From positions 186,001-250,000 of the forward strand of contig NZ_JAFLRH010000040.1 in the NCBI RefSeq assembly GCF_017310645.1: DNA of 64,000 bases, given 5' to 3'. The DNA comes from Paradesulfitobacterium ferrireducens. Its GTDB lineage: Bacteria; Bacillota; Desulfitobacteriia; Desulfitobacteriales; Desulfitobacteriaceae. Positions 1-8,618 of the stretch are shown piece after piece. Under the pieces are notes generated by a model. The model searched no databases. It was not told where the DNA came from and saw nothing but the letters and a program-made list of their open reading frames with translations. A program made the translations under genes and the position numbers. Position 1 is the stretch's first letter; the number at the start of each line of letters is the position of its first letter.

Positions 1-284
1 AGGCTGAACAAAAAGCCTTAGCGCTCGAGGCCGGGACGCTCTTTCGTCCTCAGGGCTGTCCGGCATGCAGGGGCACCGGCTTTCAAGGAAGGATTGGGGT
101 TCATGAGCTTTTATTATATAATCAAGAAGTCAAGGAATTGGTCTTAGCCAAACACAGCTCGCAAGCGCTCGAACGCGCGGCCATAAAAACAGGAATGGTT
201 ACCTTGCTTAAGGATGGACTGTTAAAAGCAGCCGCCGGTTTAACTTCTTTGGATGAGGTATTGGCGTTAGGGATAAATGAGTAA
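1..284 (+). CDS. pilB: Type IV pilus assembly / type II secretion ATPase, C-terminal end (GspE/PilB family), partial
   Basis: An open frame entering from the left edge (first full codon at base 3) gives about 93 residues and stops at 282-284. It contains a CPAC pair followed by GTGF and GRIGVHELL, the second half of the zinc-binding element and the following helix typical of GspE/PilB extension ATPases. The tail ends in TSLDEVLALGINE, as in this family, where an invariant T-S/T-xxE-V motif closes the protein. The Walker motifs lie outside the window. It is followed after 17 bases by pilT, so it starts the visible part of a pilus operon. Role: ATP hydrolysis in the cytoplasm that drives pilin assembly. 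The family is sure; PilB versus GspE naming rests on the neighbours. Confidence 0.88.
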   Translation, partial: AEQKALALEAGTLFRPQGCPACRGTGFQGRIGVHELLLYNQEVKELVLAKHSSQALERAAIKTGMVTLLKDGLLKAAAGLTSLDEVLALGINE

Positions 285-301
285 TTAGGAGGCAAAACAG
301 A

Positions 302-1348
302 ATGATGTTCCTGCAAAGTCTTCTCCAGGAAGCGTTTGAGAAAAAGTGCTCAGATATTCACCTTACGGTGGATAGCCCGCCGGTTTTTCGCATTGATGGT
401 TCACTGGTGCCCCTTCATTATGAAAAACTGACTCAAGCCGTCATGTCTGAAATTGTGAGCTCAGTGATGAACGCGGAGCAGCTCAAACGTTTTGAAGACA
501 TGGGAGAGCTGGATTTTTCCTACAGTGTGCCCGGCGTTGGGCGCTATCGTATGAATGCCTTCCGCCAACGCGGATCGTTTGGCATGGTTATCCGGCTTAT
601 CCCCTTTACGATTCCGGCGCCCGAGACCCTGGGGCTGCCGCCGGTCAGTCTGGAGTTTGCGCGGATGCATAAAGGGTTGGTGCTGGTGACCGGACCGACC
701 GGAAGCGGCAAATCGACCACGCTTGCTTCCCTCATTAATTACATCAATACCAACCGCGCTTGTCATATTATGACGATTGAAGACCCGATTGAATATTTAC
801 ATACCCACCAGAAAAGCCTGGTGAACCAAAGGGAGTTGGGCAGTGACACCCATTCCTTTGCCAACGCTTTGCGGGCGGTTTTGCGCCAAGACCCGGATGT
901 GATTTTGGTGGGAGAGATGCGGGATTTGGAGACGATCAGCACAGCCATCAGTGCCGCGGAAACCGGACACTTGGTCTTCAGTACCTTACATACGAATGAT
1001 GCCACACAGTCCGTCGACCGGATTATCGACGTCTTTCCTCCGCATCAACAACAGCAAATCCGAGTTCAGTTGGCGGCAGTCCTCCAGGGGGTTATGTCCC
1101 AGCAGCTTTTGCCGAAAGCTTCCGGCAAGGGCCGGGTGGCAGCAATTGAGGTTCTGCTGGCGACAGCCGCAGTGCGCAATCTGATCAGAGAAGGAAAAAC
1201 CCATCAGATTCCGACCGTATTGCAAACCGGGGGCAAGTTAGGCATGCAAACCATGGATAAAGCACTTCAGGACTTGGTGCGTCAAGGGCTTGTCAACCCG
1301 GAGGTGGCTCAGGAAAAAATGTTAAACCCTGAAGGAATGAGGCGATGA
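302..1348 (+). CDS. pilT: Twitching motility / pilus retraction ATPase PilT
   Basis: A 348-residue protein of the usual PilT length. The N-terminal PAS-like domain (SDIHLTVDSPPVFRIDG) is followed by Walker A GPTGSGKST near residue 130, an Asp box (TIEDPIEYLH), Walker B DPDVILVGEMRD near 200, and the His box AETGHLVFSTLHTND near 220. The ATG at 302 has TAGGAGG 8-13 bases upstream. PilT hexamers power pilus disassembly and DNA or surface retraction on the cytoplasmic side of the inner membrane. It overlaps the next gene (pilC) by four bases (ATGA), which indicates translational coupling. Confidence 0.95.
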   Translation: MMFLQSLLQEAFEKKCSDIHLTVDSPPVFRIDGSLVPLHYEKLTQAVMSEIVSSVMNAEQLKRFEDMGELDFSYSVPGVGRYRMNAFRQRGSFGMVIRLIPFTIPAPETLGLPPVSLEFARMHKGLVLVTGPTGSGKSTTLASLINYINTNRACHIMTIEDPIEYLHTHQKSLVNQRELGSDTHSFANALRAVLRQDPDVILVGEMRDLETISTAISAAETGHLVFSTLHTNDATQSVDRIIDVFPPHQQQQIRVQLAAVLQGVMSQQLLPKASGKGRVAAIEVLLATAAVRNLIREGKTHQIPTVLQTGGKLGMQTMDKALQDLVRQGLVNPEVAQEKMLNPEGMRR

Positions 1349-2547
1349 AGCTCTTAGGCTATGCTTGGAAGGCTGTGGATGAAAGCGGGCGCTTGCAAGA
1401 AGGAGTTTCGCATTTGGGCGGAGTGGAGGAAATCCGTGCCTGGTTAAGGGAACAGGGTTACTTTCCTGTAAGCATTACTCCCCGGCGCCAGGCGCTGGCA
1501 GTGCTTGGGAGCTTTAGTCAATCACAGGATGTATGGGTCAGCGTCATCCGCCGGTTGGGCTTGCTTTTAGAAGCCGGCATCCCCTTGTTAAAATCTCTGC
1601 AGATTCTGGCCCTTGAAGAAAAAGACAAGCCTAAGCGGGAGCAGTGGCAAATGATTGCTGCTAAAATTGAATCAGGGAGTGATTTATCGGAGGCATTTAA
1701 GCTTCTGACACCTGCGCCTACGGTTTACCTTACGGCCATGATCCAGGCGGGGGAACGCACCGGACGCCTGGCTGAATTCTTGACGGAAGCAGCTGCGGAA
1801 TTGGAGCAGGAGTACCGGTTCCGGCGCAAAGTCCGGGGGGCTTTGGCTTATCCCCTGTTTTTACTGGCGGGAAGCATCGCCATCATCCATCTCTTAAGCT
1901 GGTGGGTGCTTCCGATGTATGAACAACTGTTTTCCGGACTGGATGCCGAACTGCCTCTTTTGACCAGGGTCATATTTGGATTGGGTAAACGGATTCCTGT
2001 CCTTTTATGGATTCTTACCGCTATCCTCGGCCTTTTCTTAGTGGCAGGGCAGTTTGATTACCGAGCCGGTTGGAAACTCCGGATGGAAAAAACATTAGCA
2101 CTGATCCCGTTTTTTGGTTCCCTCTACCGTGAAGCTGATTTAGTGCAATTTAGCCGTATTCTCGGCGGGCTTCTAAACGCAGGAATTCCCTTGCTCGAAT
2201 CCCTCCGGCTGGCGGCCGAGAGTGTGCGCAGTCTGGAAATGAGACGGTTAATTCATGACCTCGGTCAGGGGGTAAACGAGGGCAAACCATTGGCACCGGT
2301 CATTAGAGCCAGCCGTCTTTTCCCGGTTGTTGCAGTTGAAATGATTGTGATCGGGGAAGAAACAGGGCGCCTTGACGAGATGTTTAAGCATTTGGCGAAA
2401 ATCCAGCGCGGCGAACTGGAAATAAAGCTGGAACGGCTGGTGCGCATGCTGGAGCCTGCCTTTATTAGTGTTCTCGCTTTTGTAATTGGGCTTACCGCTG
2501 TCGGAGTACTGCTCCCGGTGTTTGAAGCGAGTGTGCATTTGGGATAA
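1345..2547 (+). CDS. pilC: Type IV pilus inner-membrane platform protein (PilC/GspF family)
   Basis: A 400-residue protein of normal family length with the two repeated T2SS-F domains: the first around residues 60-180, the second around 265-390. Each has the GIPLL-SL core (EAGIPLLKSLQIL; NAGIPLLESLRLA) and an E-E/R-TGRL helix pair (GERTGRLAEF; GEETGRLDEM). Hydrophobic spans near residues 165-190, 222-240 and 370-395 give the expected three membrane segments. PilC is the membrane platform that couples the ATPases to pilin insertion. Start overlaps the pilT stop by four bases. Confident family call. Confidence 0.93.
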   Translation: MKLLGYAWKAVDESGRLQEGVSHLGGVEEIRAWLREQGYFPVSITPRRQALAVLGSFSQSQDVWVSVIRRLGLLLEAGIPLLKSLQILALEEKDKPKREQWQMIAAKIESGSDLSEAFKLLTPAPTVYLTAMIQAGERTGRLAEFLTEAAAELEQEYRFRRKVRGALAYPLFLLAGSIAIIHLLSWWVLPMYEQLFSGLDAELPLLTRVIFGLGKRIPVLLWILTAILGLFLVAGQFDYRAGWKLRMEKTLALIPFFGSLYREADLVQFSRILGGLLNAGIPLLESLRLAAESVRSLEMRRLIHDLGQGVNEGKPLAPVIRASRLFPVVAVEMIVIGEETGRLDEMFKHLAKIQRGELEIKLERLVRMLEPAFISVLAFVIGLTAVGVLLPVFEASVHLG

Positions 2548-2575
2548 ATCGATTGAGTGCGAGGAGAACAGGCGG

Positions 2576-3082
2576 ATGCTTATTTTACCGGAAGGAAAAA
2601 ATGTATCAGAGGTTAAGAAGCAGCACAACCAGGGATTTACCCTGGTTGAAGTGATGGCTGTAGTCGTAATCTTAGCGGTTCTGGCAGCGGTCGCAATACC
2701 CAAACTCACGTCTGCCGGGGAAACCGCGCGCGTCAATGCGGATATTGCCACCGGGCACCAGGTGAAATTGGCCTTGGACCGCTACCAGGTAGAAAACGGG
2801 GTGTACCCCACCATCGATGAGATGGATGACTCGGTTAGCAACGGGGAGATTGTTAATCCTAATTTCATTCCGCTATACATTAGCAAACTGGACAAGTCAA
2901 CGACCCAGCAGCGGGCGGCCGATGATGTCAAAGGATTTGGAGTGAAAGCCATTCCTGCCGGCTGGCCGGATACGACGCCCACTCACCTGATTATGGTTTA
3001 CCTGACCACGGATGGCTCGGCGGCTGAGGTCTGCACCTATAATTCTGACCTCAGTCAAGTGTTATGGACATCCGCGAACTAG
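2576..3082 (+). CDS. Type IV prepilin / pseudopilin (GspG-like)
   Basis: The start is set at ATG 2576, preceded by GAGGAG with about 9 bases spacing; a longer in-frame reading from 2486 would overlap pilC and has no ribosome site. The 168-residue product has a 20-residue basic leader ending in QG, then FTLVEVMAVVVILAVLA. That is the prepilin peptidase site (Gly -1, Phe +1, Glu +5) and the hydrophobic assembly helix. The next part (RVNADIATGHQVKLALDRYQ) and the soluble head resemble GspG/PilE-type pilins. It lies directly after pilC and before the peptidase gene, so it is the likely structural subunit of this system. Confidence 0.88.
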   Translation: MLILPEGKNVSEVKKQHNQGFTLVEVMAVVVILAVLAAVAIPKLTSAGETARVNADIATGHQVKLALDRYQVENGVYPTIDEMDDSVSNGEIVNPNFIPLYISKLDKSTTQQRAADDVKGFGVKAIPAGWPDTTPTHLIMVYLTTDGSAAEVCTYNSDLSQVLWTSAN

Positions 3083-3153
3083 CCATCTATCCAATGGCTT
3101 TTGTCCAAAGCAAATTGGTTCAGTACCCGTTATGACTAGGAGGTGCCCTAAGA

Positions 3154-3924
3154 TTGCTTTACTACTATACTAGCGTTTGTGCTCTCTTCGGACTTCTCAT
3201 AGGAAGCTTTCTGAATGTCGTGATCTACAGGGTTCCGCGCGGGGAATCGATCGCTGTTCCTCCCTCCCATTGTCCGAGTTGCGGGCATTTCCTTAAACCT
3301 TGGGAGTTAGTGCCGGTATTTAGTTATCTTTTCTTAAAAGGGCGCTGCCGCCAATGCCATGCCCGGATTTCCTGGCGTTATCCGGGAGTGGAATTATTAA
3401 CAGCCGCCTTATTCTTGGCCGCCGCTTGGCAGAATCAGGGGGTCTTAAACTTGCGGTTAGGTCTGAACTTAATCTTTATTTCTATTCTCATTGCTTTAAC
3501 TTTCATTGATATTGATACCTTAACCTTGCCGGATGTCCTAGTTTGGCCGCTGCTGGGGATTGCTTTGGCGGCAGCTTTTTTTGTTCCCGGAGGGCCATCC
3601 GGGTGGGTAAGCCTGGTCAGCGCTGTCGGAGCAGGGGCATTGTTTTGGCTGATCGCCCTGATTTATCCCCAGGGAATGGGTTTAGGGGATGTAAAACTGG
3701 TGGCCGCATTAGGCGCAATGCTGGGGTTTCCGCTCATTATCTTAGCAGTCTTTTTGGCCAGCTTTTTCGGTTCACTGATCGGCGGCAGTCTCTTGCTGCT
3801 GCGCAAATTGAAATTTAGGCAGCATATCCCGTTCGGACCGTTCCTGGCCGGGGGAGCAGTGATCAGCCTTCTCTGGGGTGAAAGGATCATTGCCTTGTAT
3901 TGGTCTGTTATTTTTCCCTCCTGA
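3154..3924 (+). CDS. pilD: Prepilin peptidase (A24 family leader peptidase / N-methyltransferase)
   Basis: A 256-residue polytopic membrane protein. The N-terminal part carries two CxxC pairs (Cys40/43 and Cys65/68) in the zinc-binding loop of the methyltransferase half. The two catalytic aspartates of A24 peptidases are visible in FIDIDTLTLPD and GLGDVKL. Start is a TTG at 3154 preceded by AGGAGGTGC. It cleaves and N-methylates the prepilin encoded just upstream and any minor pilins. There are about eight hydrophobic segments. Sure call. Confidence 0.94.
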   Translation: MLYYYTSVCALFGLLIGSFLNVVIYRVPRGESIAVPPSHCPSCGHFLKPWELVPVFSYLFLKGRCRQCHARISWRYPGVELLTAALFLAAAWQNQGVLNLRLGLNLIFISILIALTFIDIDTLTLPDVLVWPLLGIALAAAFFVPGGPSGWVSLVSAVGAGALFWLIALIYPQGMGLGDVKLVAALGAMLGFPLIILAVFLASFFGSLIGGSLLLLRKLKFRQHIPFGPFLAGGAVISLLWGERIIALYWSVIFPS

Positions 3925-3933
3925 GAAAGGAGA

Positions 3934-5313
3934 ATGAGATTGAACAAAGAAGGTTTGATCGTTGAAATTACGGATCAAGAAGTCCGGTTGCTCCTTTTTT
4001 CTTTCAAACGAAAACCTGGCAATGGTCAAGGTTTATCTGACATTGCCCTAAATAAGAATTGGGTCATTTATGAACGAGTTCAATTAGATGAGGGAGTTGT
4101 TGCCCAAGGTCTTATTCAACAGCCGCAAGTGTTGAGTTCGGCACTGAGAGCATTCTTGACGAAACAGAGCCGCAAATTGAGCAAACTTCCGGTGTTTCTT
4201 GCCCTTCCCGCTCAGCATGGCTTTATCCGGCATTTCTCCCTGCCCTGGATTGCTCCGCATTTGAGGGCGAAAACCCTGTGGCATCTGGTAGAGGAAGAAG
4301 TTCCTTTCCCGGAGGGAGATAAGCTGTATGATTATCTGACCTTGGATGAGAGCGTGCAGGAGAACAGATGGCACGTTCTTATCCTTGCAGCCCGGGATTC
4401 CCTGGCCCAAGCGTACGTCAGCCCGCTTGTTCAAGCCGGTTTGCGGGTACAGGGAGTTGGTCTGCCCATTGCGCACCTCGGACACACCTTGGAGCTTGAA
4501 CCGGATGAACATCTTGTCTATTTGAACGTCGAGCAGGGGCACATTCAATTTGTGATGTATCACGGGAAGATACCGGAAATTGTCCGGACACTGGCTGTGG
4601 ATACCGATCTTTCTGATCAGGTCGCGTTCGTGAGAAGAGTTCTATTATACTATGCGCTTCAACAAACCCCGGGCAGAATACGCAAGATTATTGCGGACGG
4701 GGAAGAGGCCCGGATGCTGGCAGCCCGTCTAGTGGAGCAAGAGGTCGCACCCCTGTGGGAAGGGGCTGAAAAGCCATATCTAACGCTTTTCAGCTATGCG
4801 GAGGCTTTGAGCGCCAAAGGCAAAAGGCTCAATCTTTGGCGCGAGCATGAGCAAGCGCGCAGAAAGCTTAAACGAGGGCGTGCCGTTCTGGCCCTTGGAA
4901 TGATATCTCTGGTATTAATGAGCGCAGCCCTTATTCCTTTAATCAGGGAAAAATCCGGTTTGGCTGCAGAGGTGCAAGTCTTGCGAGTGCAAGGAGAGCG
5001 CATGCGCCAGGAGCAGGAAAAGCAGGCTTCTTTGACCCAAGCTTGGCAGAATGTTCTGTTTCATCCCGTGCCAGTCGGAGAGAGTCTAAAAAAAGTTCAA
5101 ACAAGTATTTCCCCCCGGGTTGCTTTAACAGACCTTGAATACAAGCAAGGCGGGCTCAATTTAAAAGGAAAAGCTTCCGCTCCGGGAGAAGTGGAAGCTG
5201 TGATGAAAGGACTGAAAGAGATAGGCTGGGGCCAGCCCATTCTCACCTCATACCGGCAGGAGGGAGAAATCATTGAATTTGACATTAGTACCTCGATTTC
5301 TTCAAAGAAATGA
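3934..5313 (+). CDS. pilM: Pilus assembly protein, PilM-like with fused membrane/PilN-like C-terminus
   Basis: A 459-residue protein. The first ~300 residues look like a PilM/actin-like pilus assembly domain. A single transmembrane segment lies near 318-338 (AVLALGMISLVLMSAALIPLI), followed by a coiled stretch and a ~110-residue domain resembling the PilN periplasmic part (ISPRVALTDLEY, then an SAPGEVEAVMKGLKEI segment). So PilM and PilN appear to be one polypeptide, similar in plan to GspL. AAGGAG precedes the ATG at 3934. It would link the cytoplasmic platform to the pilus shaft. The PilM half is likely; the fusion reading is inference from the membrane segment and neighbour order. Confidence 0.7.
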   Translation: MRLNKEGLIVEITDQEVRLLLFSFKRKPGNGQGLSDIALNKNWVIYERVQLDEGVVAQGLIQQPQVLSSALRAFLTKQSRKLSKLPVFLALPAQHGFIRHFSLPWIAPHLRAKTLWHLVEEEVPFPEGDKLYDYLTLDESVQENRWHVLILAARDSLAQAYVSPLVQAGLRVQGVGLPIAHLGHTLELEPDEHLVYLNVEQGHIQFVMYHGKIPEIVRTLAVDTDLSDQVAFVRRVLLYYALQQTPGRIRKIIADGEEARMLAARLVEQEVAPLWEGAEKPYLTLFSYAEALSAKGKRLNLWREHEQARRKLKRGRAVLALGMISLVLMSAALIPLIREKSGLAAEVQVLRVQGERMRQEQEKQASLTQAWQNVLFHPVPVGESLKKVQTSISPRVALTDLEYKQGGLNLKGKASAPGEVEAVMKGLKEIGWGQPILTSYRQEGEIIEFDISTSISSKK

Positions 5314-5872
5314 ATCCCGCGCTCAGCCGAAAATTCAATTAACAATGGATTTAACCTGGCAGCTTATGCTGGCAGGGACTGCTCTCGTCGGATTAGCCCT
5401 CTTGTCATTGGCATGGTTCAAGCTAAAGCCGACTTTGAATGATATTAATTCCCTGACCCAAGAAAGAATAGCTTTGACCGAATTTATCTCAGACAAATCC
5501 TCACACTTTTCGAAGGCTGCACAGCTGCCGCCGGGGATTGTAGATCTGCCGGAAATTGTAGGTCGATGTGAAGAAGCTTTTCGGTCCCAGGGAGTCCATG
5601 TTACCAGTGTGAACATGGAAAATATCGGGAGTAAAAACTTAACCCAAGGGCAAAAGCAATATAGTGCTCAAAGACAAAGCGGCACCCAGAAATCGGACCT
5701 GTTGGAGGCAGGCTTGTTTCGTTTTCGGGTAAAGGGTCAGTGGCCGCAGATTCTGGCCGCGGTGAGTGCGTTAGAGAACAGCGAGACCTATGCTATTCAT
5801 GTTCAAGAGATTATCTTGGATGAAGCCGGCGGGAATTTGCTCCTGCAAATATATTATACCCCCGAAAAATGA
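5273..5872 (+). CDS. PilO-like pilus assembly protein
   Basis: A 199-residue protein with an N-terminal cytoplasmic stretch, one membrane helix near residues 27-48 (LMLAGTALVGLALLSLAWF), a short coiled stretch, and a C-terminal ferredoxin-like region. This is the PilO/GspM plan. The TTG start at 5273 has GGAGGGAG just upstream, inside the preceding gene, so the two overlap by 41 bases and are probably translated together. Sequence alone would not identify it strongly; position after the PilM/N protein is the main support. Confidence 0.6.
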   Translation: MNLTLVPRFLQRNESRAQPKIQLTMDLTWQLMLAGTALVGLALLSLAWFKLKPTLNDINSLTQERIALTEFISDKSSHFSKAAQLPPGIVDLPEIVGRCEEAFRSQGVHVTSVNMENIGSKNLTQGQKQYSAQRQSGTQKSDLLEAGLFRFRVKGQWPQILAAVSALENSETYAIHVQEIILDEAGGNLLLQIYYTPEK

Positions 5873-5903
5873 TCTTCGGAGGATTTAATCTAGCGTATCT
5901 GCT

Positions 5904-7049
5904 TCACGATTTCTTCTTACGAGCCATATAAATACTTTGATCTTCTCCCGGAGTCAAATTGCCAATAAACATAATTTCATTACCGGAAGGAGAAAAAGCG
6001 TATGATCTAATATTTAAGAAATCCGGGGTCACTATTTCACTAGTGTTTGTGGCCACATTCAACACCACAAGTCTTTCCGGGGGATACTTACCCTTTTCAA
6101 GTTCGCCCTGATCTTTGTGAAGATAGAGTACTTGATCTCCGAAAGGAGATGAATCCATTTCGACATCGCCGGTGGTTTGATATTCATGGACTTCGTCATT
6201 GCCGGTATCAATTACCGTGATCTTTGGAATTAAACCAATAACTGCCCCGGTACTAAAGGTCACAAACCGTTTACTATCATCAAACCACCAGCCAGATTCT
6301 AAGTTGCTCACAGTAAACGATTTTTGTTTTCCGCTAATAGGGTCTAAGATCAGCACTTGATTGAGAGCTTGATTTGCGTGATTGTAAAGAAAATAACTGA
6401 TTTTCTTATCATCGAAAGACCAAAGTGGCTTTGTAGGTACCGGTTGATTTTCCCTGGTATCTCTTTTATAAATTAAGGTATCTTGGGATGAGGGAGAATT
6501 CAGAGTATGTAAGTAGAGGCCGCCTTCATTGTTATATAAGACTTGGGATTGATCGTGTGAGGAGTCCTCCTCATAAGTGCCTTGGGGAAAAGGTATTAAT
6601 CCCTTTAATTTGAACGTATCTTTCTCAATTTCTAATGCCGAAATACTTCCTTCTATGAGAAAATTGCCTAGGTTTGTTTGTTTGAAATTAGCTATCCAAT
6701 TATTTCCGAGAAATTTTCCTTCGAATACCAGAGATTTATTTTTCGTCTCTAAATTATAGATATAAACTCTATCGATTAACTCTGAGTGTGGTTTACCAGG
6801 AAATTTATTGTTTAGGATGACTGCCATATTTTGATCATCAAGTAATTTAACAAAAAGCGGACGAAAATCAGTAATACTGAATTCAATTTTTTCAACCGTA
6901 TATTTCTCTGTTTCCATTGGACGGTTTTGATTTGAATTAGCATGATTCACATTGGCTTCTTGGTTATTTGAAGGTGATGGAGTATTGGCTGAGCATGACA
7001 CCGAAGTAAATACTATTAAAATAAGTAAAGCGTATCGCCAGATTTTCAT
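5904..7049 (-). CDS. Putative lipoprotein with TolB/beta-propeller-like repeats
   Basis: The start is placed at the ATG at 7049, which has GGGAGAG upstream on the minus strand; a longer reading to 7112 lacks one. The 381-residue product begins MKIWRYALLILIV and has lipobox SVSC with Cys19, so it should be lipid-anchored outside the membrane. The next ~40 residues are a Ser/Asn/Gln-rich linker, followed by repeated segments such as SFDDKKISYFLY, WWFDDSKRFVTFS and AFSPSGNEIMFIG, like TolB/WD40-type blades. No catalytic motif was recognised. It lies opposite to the pilus operon in AT-rich DNA that looks acquired. Function unknown. Confidence 0.72.
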   Translation of the reverse strand: MKIWRYALLILIVFTSVSCSANTPSPSNNQEANVNHANSNQNRPMETEKYTVEKIEFSITDFRPLFVKLLDDQNMAVILNNKFPGKPHSELIDRVYIYNLETKNKSLVFEGKFLGNNWIANFKQTNLGNFLIEGSISALEIEKDTFKLKGLIPFPQGTYEEDSSHDQSQVLYNNEGGLYLHTLNSPSSQDTLIYKRDTRENQPVPTKPLWSFDDKKISYFLYNHANQALNQVLILDPISGKQKSFTVSNLESGWWFDDSKRFVTFSTGAVIGLIPKITVIDTGNDEVHEYQTTGDVEMDSSPFGDQVLYLHKDQGELEKGKYPPERLVVLNVATNTSEIVTPDFLNIRSYAFSPSGNEIMFIGNLTPGEDQSIYMARKKKS

Positions 7050-7072
7050 ATACTCTCCCGCCCTTTTACTTA

Positions 7073-7098
7073 AAAGAAGGGGGCGTGCCCCCTTCTTT
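7073..7098 (-). terminator. Inverted repeat between M23 remnant and lipoprotein gene
   Basis: Perfect 11-base arms (AAAGAAGGGGG and its complement, 7073-7083 and 7088-7098) around a four-base CGTG loop, downstream of the M23-like remnant on the minus strand. No long T tract follows. It probably ends transcription of the remnant, and it overlaps the upstream region of the lipoprotein gene. Confidence 0.5.
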
Positions 7099-7447
7099 AA
7101 TAAATATACCAAGTCATAATACTATAGGGGCTACGGGTTGACAGCGTATTATAGCTTGCTGCAGGGATAGAAGTCGTTTTTCCGTCTACAGCTTGAAAGC
7201 GCGTATGCCCCGTCGAAGAACTTTGATAACCAATTGGATCGCCGGCCATTATATACTGTCCTTTACTTACTTTTGGCTCACCAATGTGCATATAGGTAAC
7301 TGTCGCATCCAAATAGGAGTCATAAACCTGAACATAGCCGTAAAGCGACGTCCCCGTAGCAATTACCTCTCCCTTAAATAAAGAGTTTCCTATTACGTTC
7401 TTAACCTGTCTGCCGTTACTATCGGTTTCCCTTTTCTTTAAGTATAC
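7097..7447 (-). pseudogene. M23 (LytM-like) peptidase remnant or small secreted fragment
   Basis: The minus-strand frame is open from just after a TAA near 7447 to the stop at 7097-7099. It contains VTYMHIGEPKVSKGQ and GDPIGYQSSSTGHTR, which match the end of M23 metallopeptidase domains (the YxH...VxxGQxIGxxGxTG region). No signal peptide, no good start codon with a ribosome site, and no N-terminal catalytic HxxxD half was seen. I read it as a decayed 3' part of a cell-wall peptidase gene; a start at a TTG near 7312 would give only 71 residues. Confidence 0.45.
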
Positions 7448-7599
7448 CTTTTAAAATAAAGATAGTCACAATACAAAATCCTTGACATTCTACCGAATGT
7501 CGCTAAATTTCGAGAAAGAAATTACTTCATTGACTGCAAAACAACTGATTCGACTCGACTGGGAATGAGCCCTTGTAGGTATGCAATTGGACTAAGATT

Positions 7600-7608
7600 T
7601 GATATAAT
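7600..7608 (+). promoter_or_regulatory. Extended -10 promoter for the nucleotidyltransferase cassette
   Basis: TGATATAAT at 7600-7608 is an extended -10 element (TGnTATAAT); no good -35 is present at 17 bases. Transcription would begin near 7615, which puts the GGAGG at 7616-7620 at the very 5' end and favours the ATG at 7660 over the TTG at 7627 as the translated start. Confidence 0.45.
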
Positions 7609-7659
7609 AGTATTTGGAGGATATATTTGGTATCCGTTTTATGGTACAAAGGATGTGAA

Positions 7660-8223
7660 ATGATGAGCATAGAAAAAGTGTCCAAGGAGCTCTTTTTGGA
7701 GATTTTAGAGGTATTGGATCAAAAACTTGAAGAGAATCGATTAGAGCTAACGTTAAACCTGTATGGGGGAACCGTTATGATGGCCTGTTTTGATGCCCGA
7801 CCCGCCACAAGAGATATTGATGCTTTATTCGAAACTTCACCGCTTATTGACAACATATTAGCCGATATAGCTGAAACCTACGATTTACATAAAGATTGGA
7901 TCAATCAGGATATTAAGGAACCTTTAAAATACCTTAAACAAGAGAACTTAAACGAAATTTACGCTTTTAAAAATCTTAGGGTTCTGGCACCAAGTGCTGA
8001 ACAAATGCTTGCCATGAAAATATTATCAGCCAGGACTGAACCCTATCGAGATTTTAGTGATGCAGAGTATTTGATAAAATATCTGAAATTAGAGACTCTC
8101 GAGCAAGTCTTAAGTATCTTTGACAAATATATCGGAAGAAAAAATTTAGGAGACCGGCAAAAGATGTTTTTGAATTATGTTGGAAAGGATTTAAGAATGT
8201 CATGGAAAGAATTCTCGGTATAA
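7660..8223 (+). CDS. Nucleotidyltransferase-like protein (DUF6036 / AbiEii-like)
   Basis: A 187-residue protein from ATG 7660, preceded by AAAGGA at 7648-7653. An upstream TTG at 7627, also with a GGAGG, is an alternative start. The motif YGGTVMM...ATRDIDALF near residues 30-53 fits the hG[GS]...hDhD signature of MNT/AbiEii-type nucleotidyltransferases; the C-terminal half is helical (APSAEQMLAMKILSART...DAEYLIKYL), as in DUF6036 proteins. The following gene overlaps it by 22 bases. The pair has its own promoter and terminator and lies in AT-rich DNA, which suggests a mobile two-gene module such as a toxin-antitoxin or defence pair. Family call moderate; activity not shown. Confidence 0.7.
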   Translation: MMSIEKVSKELFLEILEVLDQKLEENRLELTLNLYGGTVMMACFDARPATRDIDALFETSPLIDNILADIAETYDLHKDWINQDIKEPLKYLKQENLNEIYAFKNLRVLAPSAEQMLAMKILSARTEPYRDFSDAEYLIKYLKLETLEQVLSIFDKYIGRKNLGDRQKMFLNYVGKDLRMSWKEFSV

Positions 8224-8579
8224 TTAAAGCAGAAGATTTTAACTTAGCCGTGACGAATTTACTTATTGATCTTTATTCTCCTGATTATGAGAAATACTTT
8301 GAAATGCTTTGGTTTGACCCCGCCCAGATCGGTCAATTGACACTAGAAGAAGTGGATAAACTAACGAAGTTAGCGGCAATTATCGAATATGTTGGGAACA
8401 GGCAACCTAAGGCAAAGTTGTATGAATGGATTTATTCAGATCAATTAAAGCTACAAGATCCTTATACACCCGGAGTGGAGAACGAGAGTCTACAGAGGAT
8501 CAGAAGGATCTTTTCTGCGCCGAGGGAGTTTTGTTTAAGAAATGTATTCTATGATGAGAAAACATTAAGGCCAGTTTGA
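8202..8579 (+). CDS. Unknown partner protein of the nucleotidyltransferase cassette
   Basis: A 125-residue, probably all-helical protein starting at ATG 8202 inside the end of the upstream gene (22-base overlap), so the two are likely co-translated. No transmembrane segment, zinc motif or known catalytic motif was recognised. It contains an acidic/leucine-rich stretch (LTLEEVDKLTKLAAIIEYVG). By position it could be an antitoxin, effector or scaffold partner, but that is inference. A terminator follows at 8590. Confidence 0.6.
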   Translation: MERILGIIKAEDFNLAVTNLLIDLYSPDYEKYFEMLWFDPAQIGQLTLEEVDKLTKLAAIIEYVGNRQPKAKLYEWIYSDQLKLQDPYTPGVENESLQRIRRIFSAPREFCLRNVFYDEKTLRPV

Positions 8580-8589
8580 CGTTATATTA

Positions 8590-8618
8590 ATACACCCCAA
8601 ACGGAGGTGTATTTTTTT
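8590..8618 (+). terminator. Rho-independent terminator after the cassette
   Basis: Stem ATACACC / GGTGTAT (8590-8596 and 8606-8612) runs into a T tract (ATTTTTTT). It separates the cassette from the LysM gene. Confidence 0.7.

Noticed and set aside
2248..2751. A 167-codon open frame on the minus strand
   Set aside because: It lies antisense to pilC and the pilin gene, has no ribosome site and shows no known motif; the + strand reading is a clear pilus gene.
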